Assembly: GCF_001015055.1 (NCBI RefSeq)
Contig: NZ_BBWZ01000041.1
Coordinates: forward strand, 1 to 40,851
From: Aneurinibacillus tyrosinisolvens
GTDB taxonomy: Bacteria; Bacillota; Bacilli; Aneurinibacillales; Aneurinibacillaceae
Length of the DNA: 40,851 nt
Direction of reading: 5' to 3'
The position numbers were made by a program, and so were the translations under genes. Under the pieces are notes generated by a model, which ran no database searches, was not told the DNA's origin, and saw nothing but the letters and a program-made list of their open reading frames with translations. Of the stretch, positions 34,122 through 40,851 are shown piece after piece. How positions within the stretch are numbered: the stretch's first letter is position 1; every line of letters begins with the position of its first letter.

Positions 34122-34151
34122 GCCAGGGAGAATAATTCCCTGGCATTTTTT
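34122..34151 (+). terminator. Terminator of the SIMPL gene
   Basis: GCCAGGGA pairs with TCCCTGGC over a 7-base loop, then ATTTTTT. Confidence 0.9.
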
Positions 34152-34254
34152 GTGGCCGGTTCCTTTTACTGTATGCCAAAAAGATTCGACTATTTGATGA
34201 AATTTTGTCATAGAGATTAGTGAAAGTGATTTTAAAGGAAGGGAGGAATAGAGG

Positions 34255-34617
34255 ATGGGCGTTCGATTAATCAAAATTGCTGCCGTCTACTTTCTTATCG
34301 CCGTTCTCTTCGGAATGTACATGTCGATGACACAGCATTTCGAATTCAAAGGAATCCATGCGCACCTGGCACTCCTGGGCTGGGCCTCGCTGGCGATTGC
34401 AGGCCTTATTTATCATCTGTTTCCTGCTGCTGCGCAGCACCGTCTTGGAACACTGCACTTCTGGCTTCATAATGTCGGGCTGCCGGTTATGATGATCGGC
34501 CTTTTGGGTTTAACACTGGGAAACCCTGCCTTCGAAGCGGTCATTGCCATCGGAGCGATTGTCACTATTGTTGGCGTTCTTCTTTTTACGGTCAATGTAT
34601 TCAAAAATGTGTCGTAA
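34255..34617 (+). CDS. Four-helix membrane protein resembling heme-copper oxidase subunit I
   Basis: 120 residues in four helices. Histidines occur as FKGIHAHLALLGW, IYHLFPAAAQHR and LHFWLHNVG, the spacing seen in the helix X region and in NorB/oxidase subunit I fragments. Such short proteins are commonly labelled cytochrome-c oxidase in Bacillales. The full twelve-helix catalytic subunit is not here, and no subunit II is nearby, so a respiratory enzyme role is doubtful. Heme binding is possible. ATG behind GGGAGGAA. Confidence 0.65.
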   Translation: MGVRLIKIAAVYFLIAVLFGMYMSMTQHFEFKGIHAHLALLGWASLAIAGLIYHLFPAAAQHRLGTLHFWLHNVGLPVMMIGLLGLTLGNPAFEAVIAIGAIVTIVGVLLFTVNVFKNVS

Positions 34618-34664
34618 GGAAATGGTAATACTTTTTTCATATCGCTGTAACATTCTCGAAACAT

Positions 34665-34702
34665 AAGGGGGGTACAATAAAGATAAGTAATTGACCCCCT
34701 TT
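34665..34702. repeat. Strong intergenic hairpin
   Basis: The arm 34665-34678 (AAGGGGGGT, bulged A, CAAT) pairs with 34690-34702 (ATTGACCCCCTTT) over an 11-base loop. It lies between the convergent oxidase-like gene and dedA-like gene and may end transcription from either side. Confidence 0.5.
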
Positions 34703-34716
34703 ATAATATAAACTTT

Positions 34717-34747
34717 GGGACACGGGAAACCGTGTCCCCCTTTTTTT
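34717..34747 (+). terminator. Terminator with GAAA tetraloop
   Basis: GGGACACGG, loop GAAA, CCGTGTCCC, then CC and seven T residues. Overlaps the minus-strand gene's stop codon. Confidence 0.85.
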
Positions 34748-35342
34748 AAACAACCCTGCTCCGGATCTGGTTTGCAAGCCAAAACAATCCGCCTGCTATT
34801 ACGAAGACCCCAAGCGCCCAGAGTCCATAATCGTGCACTGCCGCCCCGATCTTTTCGATATGCTTGCCGAACAGGCGCCCTATCGTAAAATAGCAGAGCG
34901 TCCAGATAAATCCGGTTGAATAGGAGAAGCAGGCATAGCGGCTGAACGACACCTTGCCGATCCCTACAAGATAAGGCACCAGATGCCGGACAATCGGAAA
35001 GAAATAACTGATGCATAACGAATAGGATCCAAATCGGTTAATAAGGCCATACGACTTATTCAGATATTTCTCTATGTTTTTCTTTTTATGCAGCTTTTTT
35101 AACACAGGCGGTCCCATCCAGCGGCCAAGAAAATATCCGAGCGACAGGCCGGATACGACTCCAAGGTACGTGAGGAGAAAGGCTGGAACGGGATCCAGAA
35201 GGCCGGCGGACACAACAAAACCGCCGGTCATCACCACCACTTCATCAGGAATCGGCATCCCAACGATGCCGAGCCATAAACAGAAGAAAAGAGCTGCATA
35301 GCCATACTGATTAACTAAAGAGACAAGCGTATCAACGTTCAT
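34746..35342 (-). CDS. DedA family membrane protein
   Basis: 198 residues. DedA/SNARE-associated (VTT) proteins act as lipid scramblases or flippases. One bacterial branch recycles undecaprenyl phosphate. Signatures are the first re-entrant loop LGIVGMPIPDEVVVMTGGF with Pro/Glu, and the FPIVRHLVPYLVGIGKVSF segment matching the R...P...G motif of the second. Start at 35342 follows GGGGGTATGGA. The longer start at 35372 has no binding site. Convergent to the preceding plus gene. Confidence 0.9.
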   Translation of the reverse strand: MNVDTLVSLVNQYGYAALFFCLWLGIVGMPIPDEVVVMTGGFVVSAGLLDPVPAFLLTYLGVVSGLSLGYFLGRWMGPPVLKKLHKKKNIEKYLNKSYGLINRFGSYSLCISYFFPIVRHLVPYLVGIGKVSFSRYACFSYSTGFIWTLCYFTIGRLFGKHIEKIGAAVHDYGLWALGVFVIAGGLFWLANQIRSRVV

Positions 35343-35494
35343 TCCATACCCCCATAAAGATTTGTCCATCATTTAAACGGTACACAGCGGCTAAATGTTT
35401 CACCAGGGAAAAAACGCTGGGATCGCGATTGCCATGTTAGAATAAGATAGGTAAACTAAAACTACTATTCTAGCAGTATAGCAGGGTGAAAGCG

Positions 35495-36550
35495 ATGATT
35501 CTACTATGTGATATGAATTCCTTCTTTGCTTCTGTACACCAAAGCCAGGATCCAGCGCTGCGGGGAAAGCCGGTCATCGTAGCCGGAGACCCCGCGAAAC
35601 GCAGAGGGATCGTAGTGGCGGCCAGTTACGAAGCAAAAGCAAAGGGCGTCTATACAACAATGAGATATTATGAAGCGAAAAAAAGCTGCCCTGATGCTAT
35701 TTTCGTTCCTCCAAACCACATCATGTACCGCCGTTATTCGGAAACGATCATGCGTTTTCTATCCCGGATTGCGCCATGCGAAGTTGCTTCTGTTGATGAG
35801 GCCTATCTTGATATAACCAGCCTCGTAGAGAAAGGGCATCCGCCTAAAGAAGTGGCTGCCTACATCCAGCGAAAGCTGGAGCACGAACTGCTTATCCCGT
35901 GCAGCATCGGGGCAGGCCCGAATAAGGTGATTGCCAAAATGTGTGCGGACGTAAAAAAACCCAGGGGATTCGTTCAGATGGGAACCAGGCAGTTCCAGTC
36001 TTATTTCTGGCCGCAGGCCGTATCGAAGCTTCATGGGTGCGGAGAAAAGACAGCAGCGAGGCTCAAAGCAAGAGGCATTCATACGATCGGCCAGCTGGCT
36101 GCTGTGCCTGACGGGCAATTAAAAGCTTTATATGGCAAGAAAGGGGAATATTTGCATCTTGCTGCTAATGGTATGTATTACTCCCGCGTCAATCCGGAAC
36201 GAAAAAAAGGGGAGAAGAGCATTGGCGCATCCCGTACGTTTCCATTTGATGTAACAGAAACGACGCTAATTAAACAAACAGTGCAGGAGTTCTGTGAGAG
36301 ACTCGCGGCAACGTTACGGAAGAAGGAGAAGAAAGCAAAAACCGTGTCGATCGAAGTGAAGTTTGATTACCGCCAGACATTATCCCGGAGTATCAGCCTG
36401 GAAGAAGCGACTGACGATGCGGAAGAGATGTACCGGATTGCTATGTATTTATATTCGGAGTATTTTTCCGAGCGTCCGGTCCGCCTGCTTGGGGTCCGGC
36501 TCAACAACCTGGTAGAGTTAGAGTTTGAGCAGTTAAAGTTTTCTTTTTAA
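35495..36550 (+). CDS. dinB: Y-family DNA polymerase IV (DinB/UmuC-like)
   Basis: Translesion polymerase of 351 residues. Catalytic aspartates are in LCDMNSFFASV (residues 4-14) and in SVDEAYLDI with the SVDE signature near residue 100. A helix-hairpin-helix GCGEKTAARLKARGI and the little-finger domain follow. The C-terminal ELEFEQLKFSF is a candidate beta-clamp-binding peptide (QLxxF-like). ATG 35495 follows AGGGTGA. A GTG at 35486 is in the binding site. No LexA box was recognised upstream. B. subtilis has two homologues (polY1/polY2), and the choice here is not certain. Confidence 0.9.
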   Translation: MILLCDMNSFFASVHQSQDPALRGKPVIVAGDPAKRRGIVVAASYEAKAKGVYTTMRYYEAKKSCPDAIFVPPNHIMYRRYSETIMRFLSRIAPCEVASVDEAYLDITSLVEKGHPPKEVAAYIQRKLEHELLIPCSIGAGPNKVIAKMCADVKKPRGFVQMGTRQFQSYFWPQAVSKLHGCGEKTAARLKARGIHTIGQLAAVPDGQLKALYGKKGEYLHLAANGMYYSRVNPERKKGEKSIGASRTFPFDVTETTLIKQTVQEFCERLAATLRKKEKKAKTVSIEVKFDYRQTLSRSISLEEATDDAEEMYRIAMYLYSEYFSERPVRLLGVRLNNLVELEFEQLKFSF

Positions 36551-36589
36551 TACTACTTAATACTAACAAAGAAAGAAGGTAAACAACCG

Positions 36590-37366
36590 GTGCGTACTTT
36601 ATTCATCAAGAAAAAAACAGCCGTATGGTGCCTGTTTTTTATACTTCTTATTGCCCTTATCTCCCCTGCGTATCTAGCTAAAGGCAAAAAAATAAATTAT
36701 CTGGCGCTCGGCGATTCTCTCGCTGCCGGACAAACTCCTTACCGCCAGTGGGACAAAGGCTATGCGGATTATATAGCGGCAGACCTTCAAAAAGCAGGCC
36801 TGCTTGGTTCCTTTAATAAAAAGTACGCCGTCTCCGGGTACACAACGTCCGATGTTTTGAATGATCTTCTTTCAAATAAGAATGGAATCAAGGCTGCAGT
36901 TGCCCAGTCCCAGGTCATTACACTTGATGTGGGTGCGAATGATATTTTGCGCAATATTAATTTTAGTATACAGGAACAGAAAGCGGTACCTGATTTATTT
37001 AAAGTGCTTGCTGCTTTACAAACGATACAAGTAAATACCGGGAAAATCCTGGACACGCTTCATACGTTAAATCCGCAGGCAAAAGTATACCTTATCGGCT
37101 ACTACCAGCCGTTCCCTCATATAGTTAAAGAGGCACAGGCGCAGATAGAGCCGTTGATTGGAACCCTGAACGGCATTCTTCAAAAAACGGCGCAGGATAA
37201 AAAAATAACCTTTGTGCCGACAGCAGCCTCAATCCGCAGGCATGCGGATGTATATATCCCGAATCCTGAGGACATTCATCCCGGACCGGAAGGGTATAAA
37301 GTCATGGCGGGCGAAGCCTGGAAGGCAATGCAGCAGGAAATTTTCCACAAACAGCGAAATGGGTAA
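36590..37366 (+). CDS. SGNH/GDSL-type esterase, exported
   Basis: 258 residues with an N-terminal hydrophobic signal (AVWCLFFILLIALISPAYL). SGNH blocks are YLALGDSLAAG with the nucleophilic serine, LDVGANDIL with the asparagine of block III and EDIHPGPEGY with the catalytic Asp/His pair. GTG start behind AGAAGG. Likely a secreted lipase, esterase or acyl-modifying hydrolase. The substrate is unknown. Confidence 0.88.
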   Translation: MRTLFIKKKTAVWCLFFILLIALISPAYLAKGKKINYLALGDSLAAGQTPYRQWDKGYADYIAADLQKAGLLGSFNKKYAVSGYTTSDVLNDLLSNKNGIKAAVAQSQVITLDVGANDILRNINFSIQEQKAVPDLFKVLAALQTIQVNTGKILDTLHTLNPQAKVYLIGYYQPFPHIVKEAQAQIEPLIGTLNGILQKTAQDKKITFVPTAASIRRHADVYIPNPEDIHPGPEGYKVMAGEAWKAMQQEIFHKQRNG

Positions 37367-37414
37367 AATAAAAAGTACCGTAAACAAATCATGAACGAAT
37401 ACGAGGATGCTGAC

Positions 37415-38191
37415 ATGAAAACATACATGACCTTTCGAACAAATATTGCAAGAGGAAAACCAATGACGAACGGGGGAGGAGATTCAGCATGCCCGTTCTG
37501 TGACAGGGAAACCATCTTCCGGGAAGGGGTCGTGATACGTCAGGAGGACCCTTTCCTATTAATTGAAAATAAATTTCAAACTTTAGATCATGCATATCAG
37601 ATGGTATTAATTGAAACCGATGCGTGTGACGAAGATTTGTCAACGTACGGCAAAGAGCATTTGCATGCGTTGCTGCGGTTTGCTATCGGCCAGTGGGAAG
37701 AAATTGAGAAGAGCAGGAAATACCGCTCGGTTATCCTTTTTAAAAACCACGGGGTTCACTCCGGAGGCTCAATTCAACATGCTCATATGCAAATCGTCGG
37801 GCTAAACGACGTTGACTACCGGGAGCATGTGACAGAGCAGGATTTTGAGGGATACACCATCCACCGGCAGCCGGGTGTTGAATTTAACTTATCAAAGTAT
37901 CCTCGGGCAGCGTTTACGGAGTTCAATATCGTGCTTTCCGACATGGGCGCAATCGATTCTATGGCGGATTACATACAGGTTGCCATTCATTTCATCTTAA
38001 ATCATATGAACAAAAGGTTTCAGAGCTATAATATTTTCTTCTACCGCCTTGCAGGAAAAGTGATGGCAAAAATCGTCCTGCGGGCTCCGGGATCCCCGTA
38101 TCTTATGGGGTATTCCATTGTGCAGGTTCCAAACAACCTGGAAGATGTTGTACAGCGCGTCCAGTCTATTTATTTTACAAATATAACCTGA
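37415..38191 (+). CDS. DUF4931 protein, HIT/GalT-like nucleotidyl transferase fold
   Basis: 258 residues. A zinc-type CPFC pair occurs near residue 24, and the histidine triad-like QHAHMQIVG near 127 resembles the HxHxQ active site of galactose-1-phosphate uridylyltransferase and Ap4A phosphorylase. A second half contains FTEFNIVLSDMGAIDSM. It may hydrolyse or transfer a nucleotidyl group. No substrate is known. ATG 37415 follows ACGAGGA at 8 bases. The ATG at 37391 lacks a binding site. It follows the SGNH gene by about 50 bases and could be in one operon. Confidence 0.78.
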   Translation: MKTYMTFRTNIARGKPMTNGGGDSACPFCDRETIFREGVVIRQEDPFLLIENKFQTLDHAYQMVLIETDACDEDLSTYGKEHLHALLRFAIGQWEEIEKSRKYRSVILFKNHGVHSGGSIQHAHMQIVGLNDVDYREHVTEQDFEGYTIHRQPGVEFNLSKYPRAAFTEFNIVLSDMGAIDSMADYIQVAIHFILNHMNKRFQSYNIFFYRLAGKVMAKIVLRAPGSPYLMGYSIVQVPNNLEDVVQRVQSIYFTNIT

Positions 38192-38196
38192 ACTGG

Positions 38197-38227
38197 TGCA
38201 TATTCATAATAGATAAAAATATACCCT
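38197..38227 (+). promoter_or_regulatory. Possible sigma-E sporulation promoter
   Basis: TGCATATT (38197-38204) fits the sigma-E -35 consensus TKMATATW in every position. After 15 bases TATACCCT resembles CATACANT. It lies 34 bases before a SleB-like gene, where mother-cell expression would make sense. Confidence 0.45.
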
Positions 38228-38260
38228 CTCCATTACAATCTAGGTAAGGGAGGGGAAATA

Positions 38261-39106
38261 ATGAAAAAAAGAACTGCAGTAGTATTATTATCTATTCTGC
38301 TTGTCTTGATGGCAATACCGGGGATGGTGCTTGCTTATTCGAGCGCTGCCACTACAGTAAGCGTTGACGGGAAAGCTGTTCAGACACAGACCATAAGACA
38401 ACAGCAGAGTGTGCTTGTACCTGCTTTGTTTTTTAGGAACATGGGAGCTGTTGTGAATTGGAGCGAGAAATATCAAGCAGTTACTTTCAGTAAAGATGGA
38501 TTGTTGATCGCCGTGCCGTCAGGGAAAAATTATGCAGATTATTACACACCCCAATCAGGAAAGTGGCAGCGTGATTATTTTTCCGTGGTGACAACAGATC
38601 GCGCCGATGGTACATACGTTTCACTTCGCTATGTGGCGGAGAAGCTTGGAGCAAAAGTGTCCTGGGATGAATCAGCCTCAATTTGTACGATTCAGACCGC
38701 ACCAAAAAGTGCAGGCATTGCGCAAAACGATGATAATGTGTACTGGTTGTATCAATTGACCGAAGCGGAATCGGGCGATCAGCCGCATGCAGGTAAAGTC
38801 GCCGTAGCTGCTTCTGTGCTTAACAGGGTAAAGAGTCCGGATTGGCCAAAAACAATCAAGGGCGTCATTTTCCAGGTTTACCATCTGAAGGGGACGGATT
38901 ATTACCAGTACTCACCTGTTCAGGATAAGCGGATTTACAGCGTAACCCCTTCGGAAGATACGAAGGCGGCTGTAAGAGAAGCGTTGGGCGGGCAGGATCC
39001 GAGCCGCAATGCGATTATTTTCTACAATCCCGTGAAAACCGCGAACCAGTGGGTCCGTGACCATGAAGTAACGGTTACGATCGGCCAGCATGTGTTTGCA
39101 AAATAA
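38261..39106 (+). CDS. Spore cortex-lytic-type cell wall hydrolase (SleB/CwlJ domain) with copper-amine-oxidase-like domain
   Basis: 281 residues. A signal peptide (residues 5-25) is followed by a Cu_amine_oxidN1-like beta domain, seen twice as VSVDGKAVQTQTIRQQQSVL and YVSLRYVAEKLGAKVSW, which usually binds cell wall. The C-terminal Hydrolase_2 domain has LTEAESGDQPHAGKVAVAAS with the conserved catalytic glutamate, VLNRVKSP and DPSRNAIIFYNP. The domain acts on muramic-lactam cortex in SleB. A YkvT-like vegetative or spore role is possible. ATG behind GGGAGGGG. Confidence 0.88.
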   Translation: MKKRTAVVLLSILLVLMAIPGMVLAYSSAATTVSVDGKAVQTQTIRQQQSVLVPALFFRNMGAVVNWSEKYQAVTFSKDGLLIAVPSGKNYADYYTPQSGKWQRDYFSVVTTDRADGTYVSLRYVAEKLGAKVSWDESASICTIQTAPKSAGIAQNDDNVYWLYQLTEAESGDQPHAGKVAVAASVLNRVKSPDWPKTIKGVIFQVYHLKGTDYYQYSPVQDKRIYSVTPSEDTKAAVREALGGQDPSRNAIIFYNPVKTANQWVRDHEVTVTIGQHVFAK

Positions 39107-39117
39107 TGTATGCTATA

Positions 39118-39146
39118 CCCGGACAGGCTTACTGTCCGGGTTTTTT
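39118..39146 (+). terminator. Terminator of the cell wall hydrolase gene
   Basis: CCCGGACAG, loop GCTTA, CTGTCCGGG, six T residues. Perfect 9-bp stem. Confidence 0.93.
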
Positions 39147-39226
39147 CGTATGTATGTATGAGTGGGTGGGTCAGTATGAACCCTACCGTACGGGGAAACC
39201 TACGAGTAGGAAAGGAGGAGAGAAAA

Positions 39227-39436
39227 ATGCCCAGAGTGCGAGTGGAAAAAAAGAAGCGGGAGGCAGTGCCTACACTTCAGGAAGCTACTTTTTCCCCCGG
39301 CGAGAACACCGATTTGCAGGAGCAGGACCCTCGAATTACGGAAAGCTTCTCACCAGGGGAAAACAGGTATATGAGTGAAATAGCGGAGGAGCAGAAAGAA
39401 GAGGGGGAAGAGTATACATTTTTATACTGGCAATGA
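39227..39436 (+). CDS. Small charged protein with SPGEN repeat, unknown function
   Basis: 69 residues starting at an ATG 8 bases behind AAAGGAGG. The chain is hydrophilic: a basic N-terminus (MPRVRVEKKKREA), two near-identical motifs ATFSPGENTD and ESFSPGENRY about 21 residues apart, an acidic EEQKEEGEE stretch and an aromatic end FLYWQ. No signal peptide or membrane segment. Not a family I know. An overlapping frame from 39106 lacks a binding site. Confidence 0.6.
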   Translation: MPRVRVEKKKREAVPTLQEATFSPGENTDLQEQDPRITESFSPGENRYMSEIAEEQKEEGEEYTFLYWQ

Positions 39437-39470
39437 GGAAAGGGAGCCGATTGCGGCCCGCATAAAGAAA

Positions 39471-39514
39471 ACCTCTCTGTCTACGGCGCGGGAGGCTGGC
39501 TTTGACAGAGAGGT
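39471..39514 (+). repeat. Inverted repeat, 11-bp arms
   Basis: ACCTCTCTGTC (39471-39481) and GACAGAGAGGT (39504-39514) are perfect complements with a 22-base loop. No T run follows, so termination is possible but unproven. Confidence 0.5.
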
Positions 39515-39638
39515 CATTTGCCCCCTCTTGAGCATATTTTAGAATGGTTTCTTTGCTGATTCCGTGGTAAACCAAAAACGGAGATTATAATAATGAAACG
39601 TGGCAAGAAAACCGATGTTTGTAGAGGAGGTAGCTGCT

Positions 39639-40508
39639 ATGCGCCACAAAATAGAACGCAGTATGTTACGGCCGGGAATAACCATAGGTGAATTTATTGA
39701 AGTTGACGGAGTCCGCCTTCATTACATAGTGAAAGGGGAAGGCCCCCCTTTGCTCCTTGTCCACGGTTTGGGCGCTTATTCATATACATGGAGGTACAAT
39801 ATAGATGAGCTGGCCCGGCATTTTAAGGTATATGCCTTGGACTTAAAAGGCTTTGGGCTTTCGGAAAAGCCGCAAAAGGGAAACTACTCTCTCTCATCCC
39901 ATGCAAAGATGGTTGCCCGTTTTCTGGATACGATGGGGCTGAACAGCGTTGATTATGCAGGGAGCTCTATGGGAGGAGAAATTGGCCTTCGTTTGGCGTT
40001 GCAGTATCCGGAGCGGTTAAAGAAGCTTGTGCTCATTTCCAGTTCCGGGTACCGGGACAATCTTGCTTCCTCCTTACGTATTCTTGCCTATCTGATGTAT
40101 TTTCCTTTTGTACGGCAATATATAAGGAAAAAATTTTTGCAAGATGAGATACTTTTCCCGATTGTAAGGCAGGCGTATTATAATCAGGAAGCCATATCCG
40201 ATGAAGAAGTCCGGGATTGTTTATGCCCTGTATTCTTGTTAGGAACGGAAGACGCTTATATGGCATTGTTCAGACAGTTCGATTTTGGTTTTGAAAAAGC
40301 AAATTACAGCAAGATTAGACACCAGACGCTAATTATTGGAGGGGAGCAGGATCGGATCATTCCTCTCACGGACACCAAGCGACTGCACGAAGAAATAAAA
40401 AATTCGGTTTTAATAACAATACCGGACGGCGGGCATTTTGTTCATGAAGAGAAATGGCGAGAGGTTAACGGCTATATTCTTCATTTCTTGCTGGGTTTAT
40501 CAGATTAG
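39639..40508 (+). CDS. Alpha/beta hydrolase
   Basis: 289 residues of the alpha/beta hydrolase fold. The oxyanion-hole region is LLLVHGLGAYSYTW, the nucleophile elbow is GSSMGGE (serine in place S of GxSxG), the acid lies in GGEQDRIIP and the histidine in DGGHFVHEE. Substrate cannot be predicted. The set includes esterases and C-C bond hydrolases. ATG 39639 follows GAGGAGG by 8 bases. The GTG at 39600 would include that site. Confidence 0.9.
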   Translation: MRHKIERSMLRPGITIGEFIEVDGVRLHYIVKGEGPPLLLVHGLGAYSYTWRYNIDELARHFKVYALDLKGFGLSEKPQKGNYSLSSHAKMVARFLDTMGLNSVDYAGSSMGGEIGLRLALQYPERLKKLVLISSSGYRDNLASSLRILAYLMYFPFVRQYIRKKFLQDEILFPIVRQAYYNQEAISDEEVRDCLCPVFLLGTEDAYMALFRQFDFGFEKANYSKIRHQTLIIGGEQDRIIPLTDTKRLHEEIKNSVLITIPDGGHFVHEEKWREVNGYILHFLLGLSD

Positions 40509-40617
40509 GACTAATAGGATGATTTTACCTGTGGAACGTTTCTTATGTCTATGGTACATTATTACTTGTCGCTTTAAGAGATAAAAGTTTTGACAGAATG
40601 TAATTAAAAAATAAATG

Positions 40618-40646
40618 TTGATACATTCTTGGTTTTATGTTATAAT
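40618..40646 (+). promoter_or_regulatory. Strong promoter P1, probably of an rRNA operon
   Basis: TTGATA (40618-40623), 17 bases, then a perfect TATAAT (40641-40646). A further TTGACA occurs at 40590 with only a poor -10. Together with the next promoter this gives a tandem rrn arrangement. Confidence 0.7.
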
Positions 40647-40715
40647 TTATTTCTGTCGCCAAGCAGAGAAAAAATACTTTGTATGAAAGAAAGAAATGCT
40701 GGGAAAAATAAGTAC

Positions 40716-40744
40716 TTGCAATCTGCCTGGTGATTTGATAAGAT
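40716..40744 (+). promoter_or_regulatory. Promoter P2, probably of an rRNA operon
   Basis: TTGCAA (40716-40721) and TAAGAT (40739-40744) are spaced by exactly 17 bases, about 95 bases after P1. Confidence 0.65.
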
Positions 40745-40851
40745 AGTTAAGTCGCCGCTTGAACGAGCGGATGACGCTGAAACAACAGTTCCTTGAAAAC
40801 TGAACAGTGAAACTTCGAATGTGTGCGAGTTATATTTTTATCCGGCAACAG
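40745..40851 (+). other. Leader of a ribosomal RNA operon (16S gene outside window)
   Basis: The sequence TTCCTTGAAAACTGAACAG (40790-40808) is the well-known element found ahead of 16S rRNA genes and in rRNA spacers of Bacillales, with boxA-like and processing-stem roles. The rest of the sequence to the window end has no coding frame. The 16S gene itself is not seen. Confidence 0.65.

Noticed and set aside
34674..34712. Promoter from TTGACC and TATAAT near 34691-34707
   Set aside because: The spacing is only about 7 bases, and the elements belong to a hairpin between convergent genes.
39106..39378. 90-codon plus-strand frame overlapping the hydrolase terminator
   Set aside because: It begins at the stop of the hydrolase gene, crosses a perfect terminator and lacks a binding site. 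The frame from 39227 has one.
39336..39575. 79-codon minus-strand frame with GISKETILKYAQEG
   Set aside because: The start would be a TTG without a binding site, and the second half is antisense to the repeat protein. The short helix-like segment alone is not enough.
1..40851. CRISPR array, insertion sequence, prophage or integrase
   Set aside because: No regularly spaced repeats, no transposase, integrase or phage structural gene was seen on either strand.

Overview
This window comes from an endospore-forming Firmicute of the order Bacillales. The evidence is the gene order infB-rbfA-nrnA-truB-ribF-rpsO-pnp-ylxY-mlpA-dut-ymxH-dpaA-dpaB-asd-dapG-dapA-rnjB, strong AGGAGG-type ribosome binding sites, GTG and TTG starts, and several sporulation genes. 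A member of the Paenibacillaceae, for instance near Aneurinibacillus or Brevibacillus, is my best guess from gene order and protein style. The species cannot be fixed without a search.

Region 1 (1-18008, all plus strand) is a conserved housekeeping and sporulation block. infB, cut by the window edge, rbfA, nrnA, truB, ribF, rpsO and pnp serve translation, ribosome maturation, tRNA modification, flavin cofactors and RNA decay. ylxY, mlpA, dut and ymxH follow. Then dpaA/dpaB (spore dipicolinate synthase) and asd, dapG and dapA (aspartate to dihydrodipicolinate, the DPA precursor) form one biochemical unit. rnjB closes the block. dpaB and rnjB each carry a single-base frameshift.

Region 2 (18140-23600) is accessory. 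It holds a DUF2512 membrane protein behind an 18-codon ORF, an APC-type amino acid permease, an ECF S-component (frameshifted) joined to a TudS-like desulfidase, an ankyrin-repeat gene without a convincing start, a RarD-type EamA transporter, the tail of an HNH endonuclease, and a 62-residue CxxC protein.

Region 3 (23672-29580) is a complete ribose operon, rbsR-K-D-A-C-B, with a good sigma-A promoter and two cre/LacI-type palindromes in front of rbsR and a terminator behind rbsB.

Region 4 (29600-31100) is noticeably A+T-rich. It has a frameshifted secreted protein of unknown function, a 56-residue membrane protein, a perfect 22-bp hairpin and the remnant of an acyltransferase-3 gene. It looks like a small foreign or decaying island.

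Region 5 (31150-40851) is a run of mostly single genes: a YdjM-type membrane hydrolase, an isolated flgM, a small membrane protein, a 5'(3')-deoxyribonucleotidase, a SIMPL-domain protein, a four-helix oxidase-subunit-I-like protein, DedA, a Y-family DNA polymerase, an SGNH hydrolase, a DUF4931 HIT/GalT-like protein, a SleB-type cell wall hydrolase, a small repeat protein and an alpha/beta hydrolase. The last 250 bases look like the tandem promoters and leader of a ribosomal RNA operon, whose 16S gene would start just outside the window.

Four single-base frameshifts in 18 kb, three explainable by homopolymer or doublet length, suggest uncorrected sequencing indels as much as real decay. I found no CRISPR array, no intact insertion sequence, no tRNA gene and no obvious new defence system. 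The most open biology is the thiouracil-type ECF/desulfidase pair and the secreted-protein plus membrane-protein pair in Region 4.
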